From Frankiaceae bacterium (GTDB taxonomy: Bacteria > Actinomycetota > Actinomycetes > BP-191): a stretch of DNA of 64,000 bases. The position numbers and the translations under genes were made by a program. Shown one piece after another: positions 45,794 to 53,155 of the stretch. Positions within the stretch are counted from its first letter, which is position 1, and the number at the start of each line of letters is the position of its first letter. The stretch spans positions 1 to 64,000 of the forward strand of contig JAVEEC010000042.1 of NCBI GenBank assembly GCA_030840645.1, written 5' to 3'. The notes beneath the pieces are model-generated. The model worked only from the letters and a program-made list of their open reading frames with translations, did not search any database and was not told the DNA's origin.

Positions 45794-47758
45794 TCAGCCG
45801 CCGTGCGCGCGGCGGATCACGGCGACGATCTCGCGCATGATGGCGTTCATCGAGTAGTCCTTCGGCGTGAACACCGCCGCGACGCCCCGCTCCCGCAGCC
45901 AGCGCGCGTCGGCGTCCGGGATGATCCCGCCGACGACGACGGGAACGTCGCCCATCCCGGCCTCGCGCAGCCCGGCCAGCACCTCGGGCACCAGCTCGCG
46001 GTGGCTGCCGGAGAGGATCGACAGGCCGATGCAGTGCACGTCCTCCTCGACCGCCGCGGCGACGAGCTGCGCGGGGGTGAGCCGGATGCCCTGGTACACG
46101 ACCTCGAAGCCGGCGTCGCGCGCGCGGACCGCGATCTGCTCGGCACCGTTGCTATGGCCGTCGAGCCCCGGCTTGCCGACGAGCAGCTTCAGCCGCCGGC
46201 CGATCGCGTCACCCGCCGCGCGCACTTCATCGCGTACCTCGGCCAGGTCCTCCGTCGCCTCTCCTGGCGACACCGCCGCGGAGACGCCGGTCGGCGCGCG
46301 GTACTCGCCGAACACCTCGCGCAACGCCCCCGCCCACTCCCCCGTCGTCACGCCCGCGCGGGCGGCGGCGAGGCTGGCGCTCATCAGGTTCGCGTCCGTC
46401 TTGGCGGCGTCGCGCAGGCTCCGCAACGCCTCGTTGACCGCGTCGTCGTCCCGCTCCTCGCGCCACCGCGCGAGCGCGTCGCGCGCCCGCTCCTCGACGC
46501 CGGGCTCGACGGTGAGGATCGCGGCGTCGAGGTCGGCGAGGAGGGGGTTCGGCTCGGTCGTCGTGAACGCGTTCACCCCGACCACGACCCGCTCGCCGGA
46601 CTCGACCCGGCGGCGGTGCTCGGCGTGCGATGCGACGAGCGCGCCCTTCATGTAGTCGACCGCCTCGACCGCGCCACCCATCGCCTGCACCCGGTCGATC
46701 TCGGCCTTCGCGCCGTCGACCAGCTCGCGCACCTTCGCCTCGACGACCACTGAGCCGGTGAACAGGTCGTCGTACTCCAGCAGGTCGGTCTCGTACGCGA
46801 GCACCTGCTGCAGGCGCAGCGACCACTGCTGGTCCCACGGCCGCGGCAGGCCGAGTGCTTCGTTCCACGCGGGGAGCTGGACCGCGCGCGCCCGCGCGTC
46901 CTTCGACAGCGTCACGGCGAGCATCTCGAGGACGATGCGCTGCACGTTGTTCTCCGGCTGCGCCTCGGTGAGGCCGAGCGAGTTGACCTGCACGCCGTAG
47001 CGGAAGCGGCGTTGCGTCGCGTCGGCGACGCCGTAGCGTTCGCGCGTCAGCTCGTCCCAGAGCTCGACGAACGCGCGCATCTTGCACATCTCCTCGACGA
47101 ACCGCACGCCGGCGTTGACGAAGAACGAGATCCGCGCGACGACCTCGCCGAAGCGCTCCTCCGGCACCTGCCCGCTGTCGCGGACCGCGTCGAGCACCGC
47201 GATCGCGGTGCAGAGCGCGTACGCGATCTCCTGCACGGGCGTCGCCCCCGCCTCCTGCAGGTGGTAGGAGCAGATGTTGACCGGGTTCCACTTCGGCATC
47301 GCGGTCACGGTGTACGCGACCATGTCGGTGATCAGCCGCAGGCTCGGCGCGGGCGGGAACACGTACGTCCCGCGCGAGAGGTACTCCTTGATGATGTCGT
47401 TCTGCGTCGTGCCGGTGAGCGTCCTGGGGTCGGCGCCCTGCTCCTCCGCGACCACCTGGTAGAGCGCGAGCAGCCACATCGCGGTGGCGTTGATCGTCAT
47501 GGAGGTGTTCATCGTGTCGAGCGGGATGCCGTCGAACAGCGCCCGCATGTCGCCGGCGTGGCTGACCGGCACGCCGACCTTGCCGACCTCGCCGCGCGCC
47601 AGCTCGTCGTCGGGGTCGTAGCCGGTCTGCGTCGGCAGGTCGAACGCGACCGAGAGCCCGGTCTGGCCCTTCGCGAGGTTGGTCCGGTAGAGGGTGTTGG
47701 ACTCGGCGGGGCTGGAGTGCCCCGCGTACGTCCGCATCACCCACGGCTTGTCGGGCAT
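45794..47758 (-). CDS. ecm: Ethylmalonyl-CoA mutase (adenosylcobalamin-dependent)
   Basis: Converts (2R)-ethylmalonyl-CoA to (2S)-methylsuccinyl-CoA. The single chain of 654 residues starts KPWVMRTYAGHSSPAESN, the signature start of Ecm proteins, then GLSVAFDLPTQTGYDPDDE, TSMTINATAMWLLALYQV, SYHLQEAGATPVQEIAYA and, after a linker, the B12 domain (about 520-654) with VGKPGLDGHSNGAEQI (DxHxxG; His ligates cobalt) and GLSILSGSHREL. The Tyr (RTY) and Arg (YLSRGTY) at the substrate-specificity positions differ from the IcmA-type Phe/Gln at 23976. Length and fused B12 domain fit Ecm. With ccr and the epimerase it supports an ethylmalonyl-CoA pathway. Confidence 0.94.
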   Translation of the reverse strand: MPDKPWVMRTYAGHSSPAESNTLYRTNLAKGQTGLSVAFDLPTQTGYDPDDELARGEVGKVGVPVSHAGDMRALFDGIPLDTMNTSMTINATAMWLLALYQVVAEEQGADPRTLTGTTQNDIIKEYLSRGTYVFPPAPSLRLITDMVAYTVTAMPKWNPVNICSYHLQEAGATPVQEIAYALCTAIAVLDAVRDSGQVPEERFGEVVARISFFVNAGVRFVEEMCKMRAFVELWDELTRERYGVADATQRRFRYGVQVNSLGLTEAQPENNVQRIVLEMLAVTLSKDARARAVQLPAWNEALGLPRPWDQQWSLRLQQVLAYETDLLEYDDLFTGSVVVEAKVRELVDGAKAEIDRVQAMGGAVEAVDYMKGALVASHAEHRRRVESGERVVVGVNAFTTTEPNPLLADLDAAILTVEPGVEERARDALARWREERDDDAVNEALRSLRDAAKTDANLMSASLAAARAGVTTGEWAGALREVFGEYRAPTGVSAAVSPGEATEDLAEVRDEVRAAGDAIGRRLKLLVGKPGLDGHSNGAEQIAVRARDAGFEVVYQGIRLTPAQLVAAAVEEDVHCIGLSILSGSHRELVPEVLAGLREAGMGDVPVVVGGIIPDADARWLRERGVAAVFTPKDYSMNAIMREIVAVIRRAHGG

Positions 47759-47786
47759 GGAGCAAGTCTCGCAGACCCGCTCCGAG

Positions 47787-47816
47787 CCGTTGTGTGCGGG
47801 ATTCGCAGGCCCTAGC
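47787..47816. repeat. Left part of intergenic palindrome, copy 2, interrupted by the IS element
   Basis: 47787-47802 reads CCGTTGTGTGCGGGAT and is the reverse complement of 48911-48926. Joining the flanks of the IS across one copy of the duplicated CCTAGC restores a palindrome related to 42782-42832. 47811-47816 is the left target-site copy. Confidence 0.8.
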
Positions 47817-47837
47817 TGTAGCGACCTGACACGTTGT

Positions 47838-48665
47838 TCACGCGGCGAGGCGGGTGATCGGCGGGTGTCCGCCGAGCGCGTCGTGGCCTCGGACAGTGTT
47901 GTAGTGGTTGAGGAACGTGTCGAGGGCTGCGGTGCGTTGGTCGTTGCCGGTCCAGGGGTAGCGGTAGGCCCAGCGGTTCTGCAGGGTGCGGTTGAACCGT
48001 TCGGCTTTGCCGTTCGTCCAGGGGCAGCCGGGCTTGATGAAGCGTCGTGTGATCTGTAGCGCGGCGCAGACGGCGATCCAGTCGGTGCCGACCCGGTAGG
48101 CCTTGGCGTTGTCGGTGAGGACGCGGCGGATCGTCACGCCGTGGGCGCGGAACCAGGCGACCGCGCGGTGCAGGAACGCGGCGCAGGTGCTGCCGCGCTC
48201 GTTCGGGAGGACCTCGGCGTAGGCGAGGCGGGTGTGGTCGTCGACCGCGACGTGCACGTAGTCCCAGCCGAGACCGCGGCCACGGACCTGCTCGGAGCGG
48301 CCGTGCACCCGCCACCCGCCGCCGGGCGGGATCTTGCCGAGCTTCTTGACGTCGACGTGCAGCAGCGAGCCCGGTGCGCGGTGCTCGTAGCGGAGGCCGC
48401 TGTGCCGGCGCCCGCGGACGACCTCGCCGGTGAGCCGGTCGATGTCGGCCAGGTGCGGCAGACCGGCGCGGCGCAGCACCGCCCCGATCGTGCTGGCCGG
48501 CACACCGAGCAGGGTCGCCAGCTCCCGCGCCCCAGCATGCTCGCTCACCCGCGCGGCCACGACCCGCGCGACCAGCTCGGCCGACACCTGCCGCGGGCTG
48601 CGGGCGGCCGCGACGAACGGTCGGCCAGACCGGCGAAGCCCTCCGCGCGGAACCGTGCCATCCAC
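47838..48665 (-). CDS. IS481-family transposase, C-terminal DDE part
   Basis: Frame of 275 residues. A helix-turn-helix remnant (LATLLGVPASTIGAVLRRAG) leads into the catalytic core: LLHVDVKKLGKIP and YVHVAVDDHTRLAYAEVL (first Asp), RRVLTDNAKAYR (second Asp), PWTNGKAERFNRTLQNRWAY (Glu), ending in FLNHYNTVRGHDALGGHPP. This is the retroviral-type integrase core of IS481. The first about 25 residues (MDGTVPRGGLRRSGRP) are out of frame with the true N-terminus, which lies in the overlapping frame at 48545-48790. The complete protein therefore needs a -1 shift at about 48600, and the copy is probably inactive unless recoding occurs. Confidence 0.85.
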   Translation of the reverse strand: MDGTVPRGGLRRSGRPFVAAARSPRQVSAELVARVVAARVSEHAGARELATLLGVPASTIGAVLRRAGLPHLADIDRLTGEVVRGRRHSGLRYEHRAPGSLLHVDVKKLGKIPPGGGWRVHGRSEQVRGRGLGWDYVHVAVDDHTRLAYAEVLPNERGSTCAAFLHRAVAWFRAHGVTIRRVLTDNAKAYRVGTDWIAVCAALQITRRFIKPGCPWTNGKAERFNRTLQNRWAYRYPWTGNDQRTAALDTFLNHYNTVRGHDALGGHPPITRLAA

Positions 48666-48790
48666 TTGTAAACGGTGGTGCGGCTCACGTTGAGCTGCTT
48701 GGCGACCTCACCGGGCCGGTGACCGGCCAGGACACGCTCAACCAGCGTGCGTCGCCCAAAGACGTTCAGCCGAGCGTTAGCGTGGGACAC
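48545..48790 (-). CDS. IS481-family transposase, N-terminal helix-turn-helix part
   Basis: Starts at GTG 48790 behind GGAGG (5-base spacing) with VSHANARLNVFGRRTLVERV, the usual IS481 transposase N-terminus. The HTH is EVAKQLNVSRTTVYKWMARFRAEG and the linker GLADRSSRP. After that it runs out of frame (PPAARGRCRPSW) to a stop at 48545, whereas the expected continuation (RSPRQVSAELVARVV) is read in the neighbouring frame. No slippery heptamer is obvious at the junction. Confidence 0.8.
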   Translation of the reverse strand: MSHANARLNVFGRRTLVERVLAGHRPGEVAKQLNVSRTTVYKWMARFRAEGFAGLADRSSRPPAARGRCRPSWSRGSWPRG

Positions 48791-48910
48791 AGGGACCTCC
48801 GGGACGAGAAGCGACTTCGACACCGCCACTCCTGCCGGAGGTCCCCCTCCCGATCAAGCCGCCACGCCGACCATCAACAACGTCCCTGGTCGCTACACCT
48901 AGCCGGTCAG

Positions 48911-48926
48911 ATCCCGCACACAACGG
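48911..48926. repeat. Right arm of the interrupted palindrome, copy 2
   Basis: ATCCCGCACACAACGG pairs perfectly with 47787-47802 on the other side of the IS element. It lies just beyond the stop of the NifU-like gene, so in the ancestor it was a palindrome in the gap between that gene and ecm. Confidence 0.8.
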
Positions 48927-48930
48927 GGGT

Positions 48931-49146
48931 TCAGACGGAGACGACGGCGCGGACCTCGGGGAGCCGCGCGCGCAGGACGCGTTCGACGCCCGTGCGCAAC
49001 GTCACCTGCTGCAGCGAGCAGTCCGCGCACTCGCCGCTCATCCGCACCCGCACCGTGCTGCCATCGATACTCACCAGCTCGATCGCGCCGTGCAGGTGCG
49101 GGCGGATCTCGTCCAGGGCGCGTTCGACGGCGGCGGTGTCGATCAT
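48931..49146 (-). CDS. NifU C-terminal-domain protein (Fe-S carrier)
   Basis: Protein of 71 residues consisting of one NifU C-terminal (Nfu-type) domain: VERALDEIRPHLHGAIELVS, then the conserved MSGECADCSLQQVTLRTGVE with CxxC, then VERVLRARLPEVRAVV. Two such Cys, as a dimer, hold a 4Fe-4S cluster for delivery to target proteins. The ATG overlaps the stop of the upstream SCP2-like gene (ATGA), so it is translated with a lipid-binding gene pair and a 3-hydroxybutyryl-CoA dehydrogenase, an unusual setting for a cluster carrier. Confidence 0.9.
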   Translation of the reverse strand: MIDTAAVERALDEIRPHLHGAIELVSIDGSTVRVRMSGECADCSLQQVTLRTGVERVLRARLPEVRAVVSV

Positions 49147-49556
49147 CAGACCAGCGAGAGCAGCGTGTTGAGCTGCCGGATCAGGCCCAGGTGCCGGAGG
49201 CCGGCGATGCGGACCTCGTGCCTGAGCAGCTGCCGCGTGAACGCGCGCCCCTCCGGCGCCAGCGGGGACGGCATCCCGTAGAGCAGCGGGATGGTCGAGA
49301 ACGCCATCAACGTCGCCGACGGCATCTCGATCCGCACCTTCGACCCGGCGATCGCGCCGGAGTGCACGCGGCAGACGCCGTGGGAGAAGCGCAGCCCGAC
49401 CTCCACCTCGGCGTCCGGCACGGCGATGGTGACGGTGCCGTTCATCGCGTCGAGAACGCGGGCCTTGTCTGGACGTTCGACCGCGGCCGTCAGCAGCGCC
49501 GCTAGCATCGCGTCCAGCCCGGCCGCCTCCGGGTCGGCGAGGACGACGGACGGCAA
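49146..49556 (-). CDS. SCP2-like lipid-binding domain protein (weak call)
   Basis: Protein of 136 residues. The segment MNGTVTIAVPDAEVEVGLRF followed by HSGAIAGSKVRIEMPSATLM has the strand pattern of sterol-carrier-protein-2-like domains, with a helical C-terminal tail (RHLGLIRQLNTLLSLV). No catalytic residues. The start is taken as TTG at 49556, with GAGGT six bases upstream and just after the stop of the upstream SCP2 gene; a CTG overlapping that stop is an alternative. Situated between a clear SCP2 protein and a NifU-like protein, all translationally coupled. Confidence 0.68.
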   Translation of the reverse strand: MPSVVLADPEAAGLDAMLAALLTAAVERPDKARVLDAMNGTVTIAVPDAEVEVGLRFSHGVCRVHSGAIAGSKVRIEMPSATLMAFSTIPLLYGMPSPLAPEGRAFTRQLLRHEVRIAGLRHLGLIRQLNTLLSLV

Positions 49557-49558
49557 GG

Positions 49559-49987
49559 TCAGACCTCGTCCGCGAACTGCGTGTCGACCGTCGTCGTCAG
49601 GTCCACGAGGACGTTCGACGCCTTGACGTAGCGCACGATCGTCGGCAGGTCGCCCTTCACCTTGATCTTGCCCTGCATCATCCCCTTGACCGGGTCGAGC
49701 TCCTTCTTCAGGACCGACTTCCAGCGGCTGTACGGCGCGGTGATGGTGAACTTCGCGGCCGTCGCCTTCGGGTCGTCGGGGCCTTCGAGCACGGCCGCGG
49801 AACGGCACTTGCCGTGCCACAGGTCGAGCCACGCGTAGAGGTCGTCGGGCACGCCCTTGTCCGGCTCCTTCTCGTAGACGAAGACGAGGTCGCCCTCCCA
49901 GGTGGCCGCCGCGTCGGCGTACTCGGCCGAGCCGTTGATCTTCTCGACGAACTCGCCCAGCCACTCCTCGCTCGGGAACACCGGCAT
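49559..49987 (-). CDS. SCP2 sterol-binding-domain protein
   Basis: Protein of 142 residues that is one SCP2 domain: PSEEWLGEFVEKINGSAEYA at the N-terminus, WEGDLVFVYEK, FTITAPYSRWKSVLKKELDP and the typical end KGMMQGKIKVKGDLPTIVRY. Such domains bind fatty acyl-CoA or other lipids in a hydrophobic tunnel and often serve as carriers for acyl-CoA enzymes. The ATG overlaps the stop of the 3-hydroxybutyryl-CoA dehydrogenase gene (ATGA), so the carrier and the enzyme are made together. Confidence 0.9.
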   Translation of the reverse strand: MPVFPSEEWLGEFVEKINGSAEYADAAATWEGDLVFVYEKEPDKGVPDDLYAWLDLWHGKCRSAAVLEGPDDPKATAAKFTITAPYSRWKSVLKKELDPVKGMMQGKIKVKGDLPTIVRYVKASNVLVDLTTTVDTQFADEV

Positions 49988-50850
49988 CAGGTCTGCTCGC
50001 CTTCGTATGGGTACCAGCCGCGGCCGGACTTGCGGCCGAGGTCGCCGGCCGTGACCATGCGCAGCAGGCCCTCGGTCGGGTGGAACTTCTCGTCCTGGGT
50101 GTCGGTGTAGATGTTGCGGGCGGCGTTGACCATGATGTCGACGCCCGTCATGTCCATCGTCTGCAACGGCCCCATCGCGTGCCCGAAGCCGAGCTTGCAG
50201 GCGACGTCGACGTCCTCGGCGGTCGCGACGCCGGACTCCACCAGCTTCGCCGCCTCGATGCTCAACGCCACGATCAGCCGGGTCGTCACGAACCCGGCGA
50301 CGTCGCGGTTGACGACGATGCAGGTCTTGCCTACGTCCTCCGCGAACGACCGCGCGCGGGCCAGCGTCTCGTCGCTCGTCTTGTAGCCGCGGACCAGCTC
50401 GCAGAGCCGCATCATCGGCACCGGCGAGAAGAAGTGGGTGCCGACGACCGACTCGGGGCGCGCGGTGACGGCGGCGATCTGGGTGATCGGGATGGCGCTG
50501 GTGTTGGTCGCGAGAACGGCGTCCGGCTTGGCGATCGAGTCGAGCGCGACGAAGACCTCGCTCTTGACGTCGAGGCGTTCGAACACCGCCTCCACGATCA
50601 CGTCGGCGTCCGCGACGGCCTCGATGTCGGTCGTCGTCGTGATCCGCGCCAGCGCCGCGTCACGGTCCGCCTCGGTCAGGCGGCCCTTCTCGACGAACCG
50701 GCCCAACGACTTCGCGATCGCCGCGCGCCCGCGCGCGAGCGCGTCCTCGCCGACGTCGCGCAACAGCACGTCGTACCCCGCCTGCGCCGCGACCTGGGCG
50801 ATGCCCGAGCCCATCAGCCCGGCACCGACCACCGCGAGCTTCTTTCCCAC
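49987..50850 (-). CDS. 3-hydroxybutyryl-CoA dehydrogenase (single domain)
   Basis: NAD-dependent enzyme of 287 residues. The Rossmann loop is LAVVGAGLMGSGIAQVAAQAG. The active-site His and Glu lie in VGTHFFSPVPMMRLCELVRG, and the C-terminal domain has KLGFGHAMGPLQTMDMTGVD and DLGRKSGRGWYPY. It acts on short-chain (S)-3-hydroxyacyl-CoA. The GTG at 50850 has GAGGGG five bases upstream. It heads an operon with two SCP2-like genes and a NifU-like gene. It is a third HbdH unit in the window, next to the fused double enzyme at 43490. Confidence 0.93.
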   Translation of the reverse strand: MGKKLAVVGAGLMGSGIAQVAAQAGYDVLLRDVGEDALARGRAAIAKSLGRFVEKGRLTEADRDAALARITTTTDIEAVADADVIVEAVFERLDVKSEVFVALDSIAKPDAVLATNTSAIPITQIAAVTARPESVVGTHFFSPVPMMRLCELVRGYKTSDETLARARSFAEDVGKTCIVVNRDVAGFVTTRLIVALSIEAAKLVESGVATAEDVDVACKLGFGHAMGPLQTMDMTGVDIMVNAARNIYTDTQDEKFHPTEGLLRMVTAGDLGRKSGRGWYPYEGEQT

Positions 50851-50879
50851 GAACGCCCCTCTGCCCCAACGAACCCCCG

Positions 50880-50908
50880 CTGACCCGACGAGTCTACGGG
50901 CGTAGCCT
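50880..50908 (+). promoter_or_regulatory. Putative promoter CTGACC-17-TAGCCT
   Basis: -35 CTGACC (50880-50885), 17-base spacer and -10 TAGCCT (50903-50908), 7 bases before the ATG at 50916. It fits a vegetative actinobacterial promoter giving a leaderless message. Confidence 0.5.
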
Positions 50909-50915
50909 GCGCGCC

Positions 50916-51269
50916 ATGACACCGGTGGTTCTCGCGGTCCTGGTCCTGCTCGTGGCGTTCTTCGTGCTGTCGGTGCGCAGGTCCGACCGCGAGCCGCGGC
51001 CGGAGCCGCAGCCGCGCGAGCGCCGGGTCGAGGGCATGCCGGAGATGGGCATGGCCTCCGCGCCGGACGGCTGGGTCACCATCCGCCCGTCGCTGGCCGC
51101 CGAGGAGGCGCTGGTCGCGCGCGGGCTGCTCGACTCGAACGGCATCCGGGCCGCGCTGGAGTCGACCGACCCGCTGGTCATCGCGCAGTACCCGATCCGC
51201 GCGCTACGGATGCGGCTCTGCGTCGCGCCCGAGGACGCCGAGGCCGCGACGGCCCTGCTCGGGGAGTAG
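50916..51269 (+). CDS. Membrane-anchored DUF2007-like protein
   Basis: Protein of 117 residues: one N-terminal membrane helix (VVLAVLVLLVAFFVLSV, about residues 4-20), a charged linker rich in Arg/Glu/Pro, then a small alpha/beta domain (WVTIRPSLAAEEALVARGLL ... LRMRLCVAPEDAEAATALL). The pattern 'value spread over a domain swap; acting on two sequences: position and residue' matches DUF2007 putative signal-transducing proteins, whose function is unknown. It lies on the opposite strand from its neighbours with its own promoter-like sequence. Confidence 0.75.
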   Translation: MTPVVLAVLVLLVAFFVLSVRRSDREPRPEPQPRERRVEGMPEMGMASAPDGWVTIRPSLAAEEALVARGLLDSNGIRAALESTDPLVIAQYPIRALRMRLCVAPEDAEAATALLGE

Positions 51270-51279
51270 CGCTGACCCG

Positions 51280-52548
51280 TCAGCCGAGCAGGTCGTCCGC
51301 GGCGACGCGCGTGACGTCGGCGCCGAGGGCGCGGAGCTGTTCGATGAACCCCTCGTAGCCGCGGTCGACGTGGAACACGTCGCTCACCTCGGTCACCCCC
51401 TCGGCGACCAGCCCGGCGAGCACCAGCCCCGCGCCCGCGCGGATGTCGGTCGCGCGAACGGGCGCGCCGGAGAGCCGTTCGCGGCCGCGGACGACGGCGT
51501 GGTGCCCGTCGGTGCGGACGTCGGCGCCGAGCCTGACCAGCTCGTCGATGAACATGAACCTGCCCTCGAAGATGTTCTCCGTCACGAACGCCGCGCCCTC
51601 GCTGATCGACGCGAGCCCGATCGCGAGCGGCTGGAGGTCGGTCGGGAACCCTGGGTACGGCAGCGTCACGACGTCGACCGCGGTCGGCCGCCGGTCCATC
51701 GACACGCGGAAGCCGTCGGGCAGCTCCTCGACGTCGGCACCGGCCTGCACCAGCTTGTCCAGCGGGAGCCGCAGGTGCTCCGCGCGCGCGCCGCGGACCG
51801 ACACGTCGCCGAGCGTCATGACCGCCCCGATCGCGAATGTCCCCGCCACGATGCGGTCCGGCACGGTGTCGTGCGTCGTCGGGCCGAGCTCGTCGACGCC
51901 CCCGATCTCCAGCGTCGACGTCCCGATGCCGCCGATGCGCGCGCCCATCGCGACGAGCATCTCGCAGAGGTCCACGATCTCCGGCTCGCGGGCGGCGTTG
52001 TCGAGCAGGGTCGTGCCGTGGGCGAGGACCGCCGCCATCACGATGTTCTCGGTCGCGCCGACGCTCGGGAAGTCGAGCCAGATCTGCTCGCCCCGCAGCT
52101 TCGGCGCGCTGGCGACGAGGTAGCCGTGCTCGCTCTCGAACGCCGCCCCCAGCTTCTGCAGGCCGCTCACGTGCAGGTCCAGCGCGCGCGAGCCGATCGC
52201 GTCGCCGCCGGGCAGCGCCACGCGCGCCCGGCCGCAGCGCGCGAGCAGCGGACCGAGGACGCAGATGGACCCGCGGATGCGGCGGACGTGCTCGTAGTCG
52301 GCCTCGTACCCGAGCGCCGCGGGGACGGTGACGCGAACCTCGGGAACGGCGTCGGTGACCTCGGCGCCGAGACCGCGCAGCACCTCCGCCATGATCGGCA
52401 CGTCGCCGATGTCGGGGACGTTGCGCAGCGTCGACGTGCCCTCCGCGAGCAGGCAGGCCGCCATCACCTTGAGCACGGAGTTCTTCGCGCCCGTGACGGT
52501 GACCTCGCCCGCGAGGCGGGCGCCACCGGCGACGCGGAACCGTTCCAT
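51280..52548 (-). CDS. murA: UDP-N-acetylglucosamine 1-carboxyvinyltransferase MurA
   Basis: First committed step of peptidoglycan synthesis: transfers enolpyruvate from PEP to UDP-GlcNAc in the cytoplasm. The 422-residue protein has [20 protein letters not shown] (Lys22 and Asn23), [22 protein letters not shown]-type active-site loop, [17 protein letters not shown] and [11 protein letters not shown]. At the active-site loop Cys is replaced by Asp116 ([10 protein letters not shown]), as in mycobacterial MurA, which is known to give intrinsic fosfomycin resistance. The ATG at 52548 gives the family start. TACGAT lies 6 bases upstream. Confidence 0.95.
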   Translation of the reverse strand: MERFRVAGGARLAGEVTVTGAKNSVLKVMAACLLAEGTSTLRNVPDIGDVPIMAEVLRGLGAEVTDAVPEVRVTVPAALGYEADYEHVRRIRGSICVLGPLLARCGRARVALPGGDAIGSRALDLHVSGLQKLGAAFESEHGYLVASAPKLRGEQIWLDFPSVGATENIVMAAVLAHGTTLLDNAAREPEIVDLCEMLVAMGARIGGIGTSTLEIGGVDELGPTTHDTVPDRIVAGTFAIGAVMTLGDVSVRGARAEHLRLPLDKLVQAGADVEELPDGFRVSMDRRPTAVDVVTLPYPGFPTDLQPLAIGLASISEGAAFVTENIFEGRFMFIDELVRLGADVRTDGHHAVVRGRERLSGAPVRATDIRAGAGLVLAGLVAEGVTEVSDVFHVDRGYEGFIEQLRALGADVTRVAADDLLG

Positions 52549-52554
52549 CCGTCG

Positions 52555-52560
52555 ATCGTA
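52555..52560 (-). promoter_or_regulatory. Putative -10 box for murA
   Basis: TACGAT (minus strand) ends 6 bases before the murA ATG, implying a leaderless transcript. The opposing adenosyltransferase promoter lies only 10 bases away. Confidence 0.45.
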
Positions 52561-52570
52561 GGGCCCGGCG

Positions 52571-52576
52571 TAGATT
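52571..52576 (+). promoter_or_regulatory. Putative -10 box for the cobalamin adenosyltransferase gene
   Basis: TAGATT ends 6 bases before the ATG at 52583. Together with the murA box, both start regions fit within a 34-bp divergent gap. Confidence 0.45.
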
Positions 52577-52582
52577 CGCGGC

Positions 52583-53155
52583 ATGGCCGTGCACCTCACC
52601 CGCATCTACACGAAGACCGGCGACGACGGGACCACCGCCCTCGGCGACATGAGCCGGGTCCCCAAGACGTCGCCGCGGATCGCGGCGTTCGCCGACGTCG
52701 ACGAGGCGAACGCCGCCATCGGCGTCGCGATCGCCCTCGGCGGCCTCGCGGAGGACGTGCGCGAGGTGCTGCTGCGGGCGCAGAACGACCTCTTCGACGT
52801 CGGCGCCGACCTCTGCACGCCCGTCGCACCCGACCCGGAGTTCCCGCCGCTGCGGGTGACCGATGCGTACGTCACCAGGCTGGAAGCCGAGTGCGACAGG
52901 TGGAACGAGCGGCTCGAGCCGCTGCGGTCGTTCGTGCTGCCGGGCGGGTCGGCGGGCAGCGCCCTGCTGCACGTCGCGCGGACCGTCGTCCGCCGCGCCG
53001 AACGCCTCGTCTGGGCGTTGCTCGAAGCCGAGCCGGCGACCACCAGCCCGACCCCTGCGCTGTACCTGAACCGGCTCTCCGACCTGCTGTTCATCCTCGG
53101 CCGGGTCGCCAACGACGACGGCGCGGCCGACGTCCTCTGGAAGCCCGGGGGCTAG
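52583..53155 (+). CDS. Cob(I)alamin adenosyltransferase, PduO/MMAB type
   Basis: Makes adenosylcobalamin from cob(I)alamin and ATP, the cofactor needed by the acyl-CoA mutases encoded in this window. The 190-residue five-helix-bundle protein has the ATP-binding N-terminus [20 protein letters not shown], then [16 protein letters not shown], the conserved [12 protein letters not shown] and [14 protein letters not shown] near the C-terminus. The position between DUF2550 and murA is the usual actinobacterial arrangement. It is divergent from murA and convergent with the DUF2550 gene, overlapping its end by 4 bases. Confidence 0.94.
   Translation: MAVHLTRIYTKTGDDGTTALGDMSRVPKTSPRIAAFADVDEANAAIGVAIALGGLAEDVREVLLRAQNDLFDVGADLCTPVAPDPEFPPLRVTDAYVTRLEAECDRWNERLEPLRSFVLPGGSAGSALLHVARTVVRRAERLVWALLEAEPATTSPTPALYLNRLSDLLFILGRVANDDGAADVLWKPGG

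Larger units (their letters stand above)
47817..48897 (-). mobile_element. IS481-family insertion sequence
   Basis: Element of 1081 bp bounded by TGT...ACA ends. The left end TGTAGCGACCTGACACGTTG and the reverse complement of the right end TGTAGCGACCAGGGACGTTG match at 10 terminal bases plus a further ACGTTGTT. It is flanked by perfect 6-bp direct repeats CCTAGC at 47811-47816 and 48898-48903, the target duplication. It carries one transposase split over two frames. Confidence 0.93.

Noticed and set aside
49987-50850. PHB synthesis operon (phaC/phaB)
   Set aside because: No polyhydroxyalkanoate synthase or phasin was found in the window; HbdH and thiolase alone do not support it.
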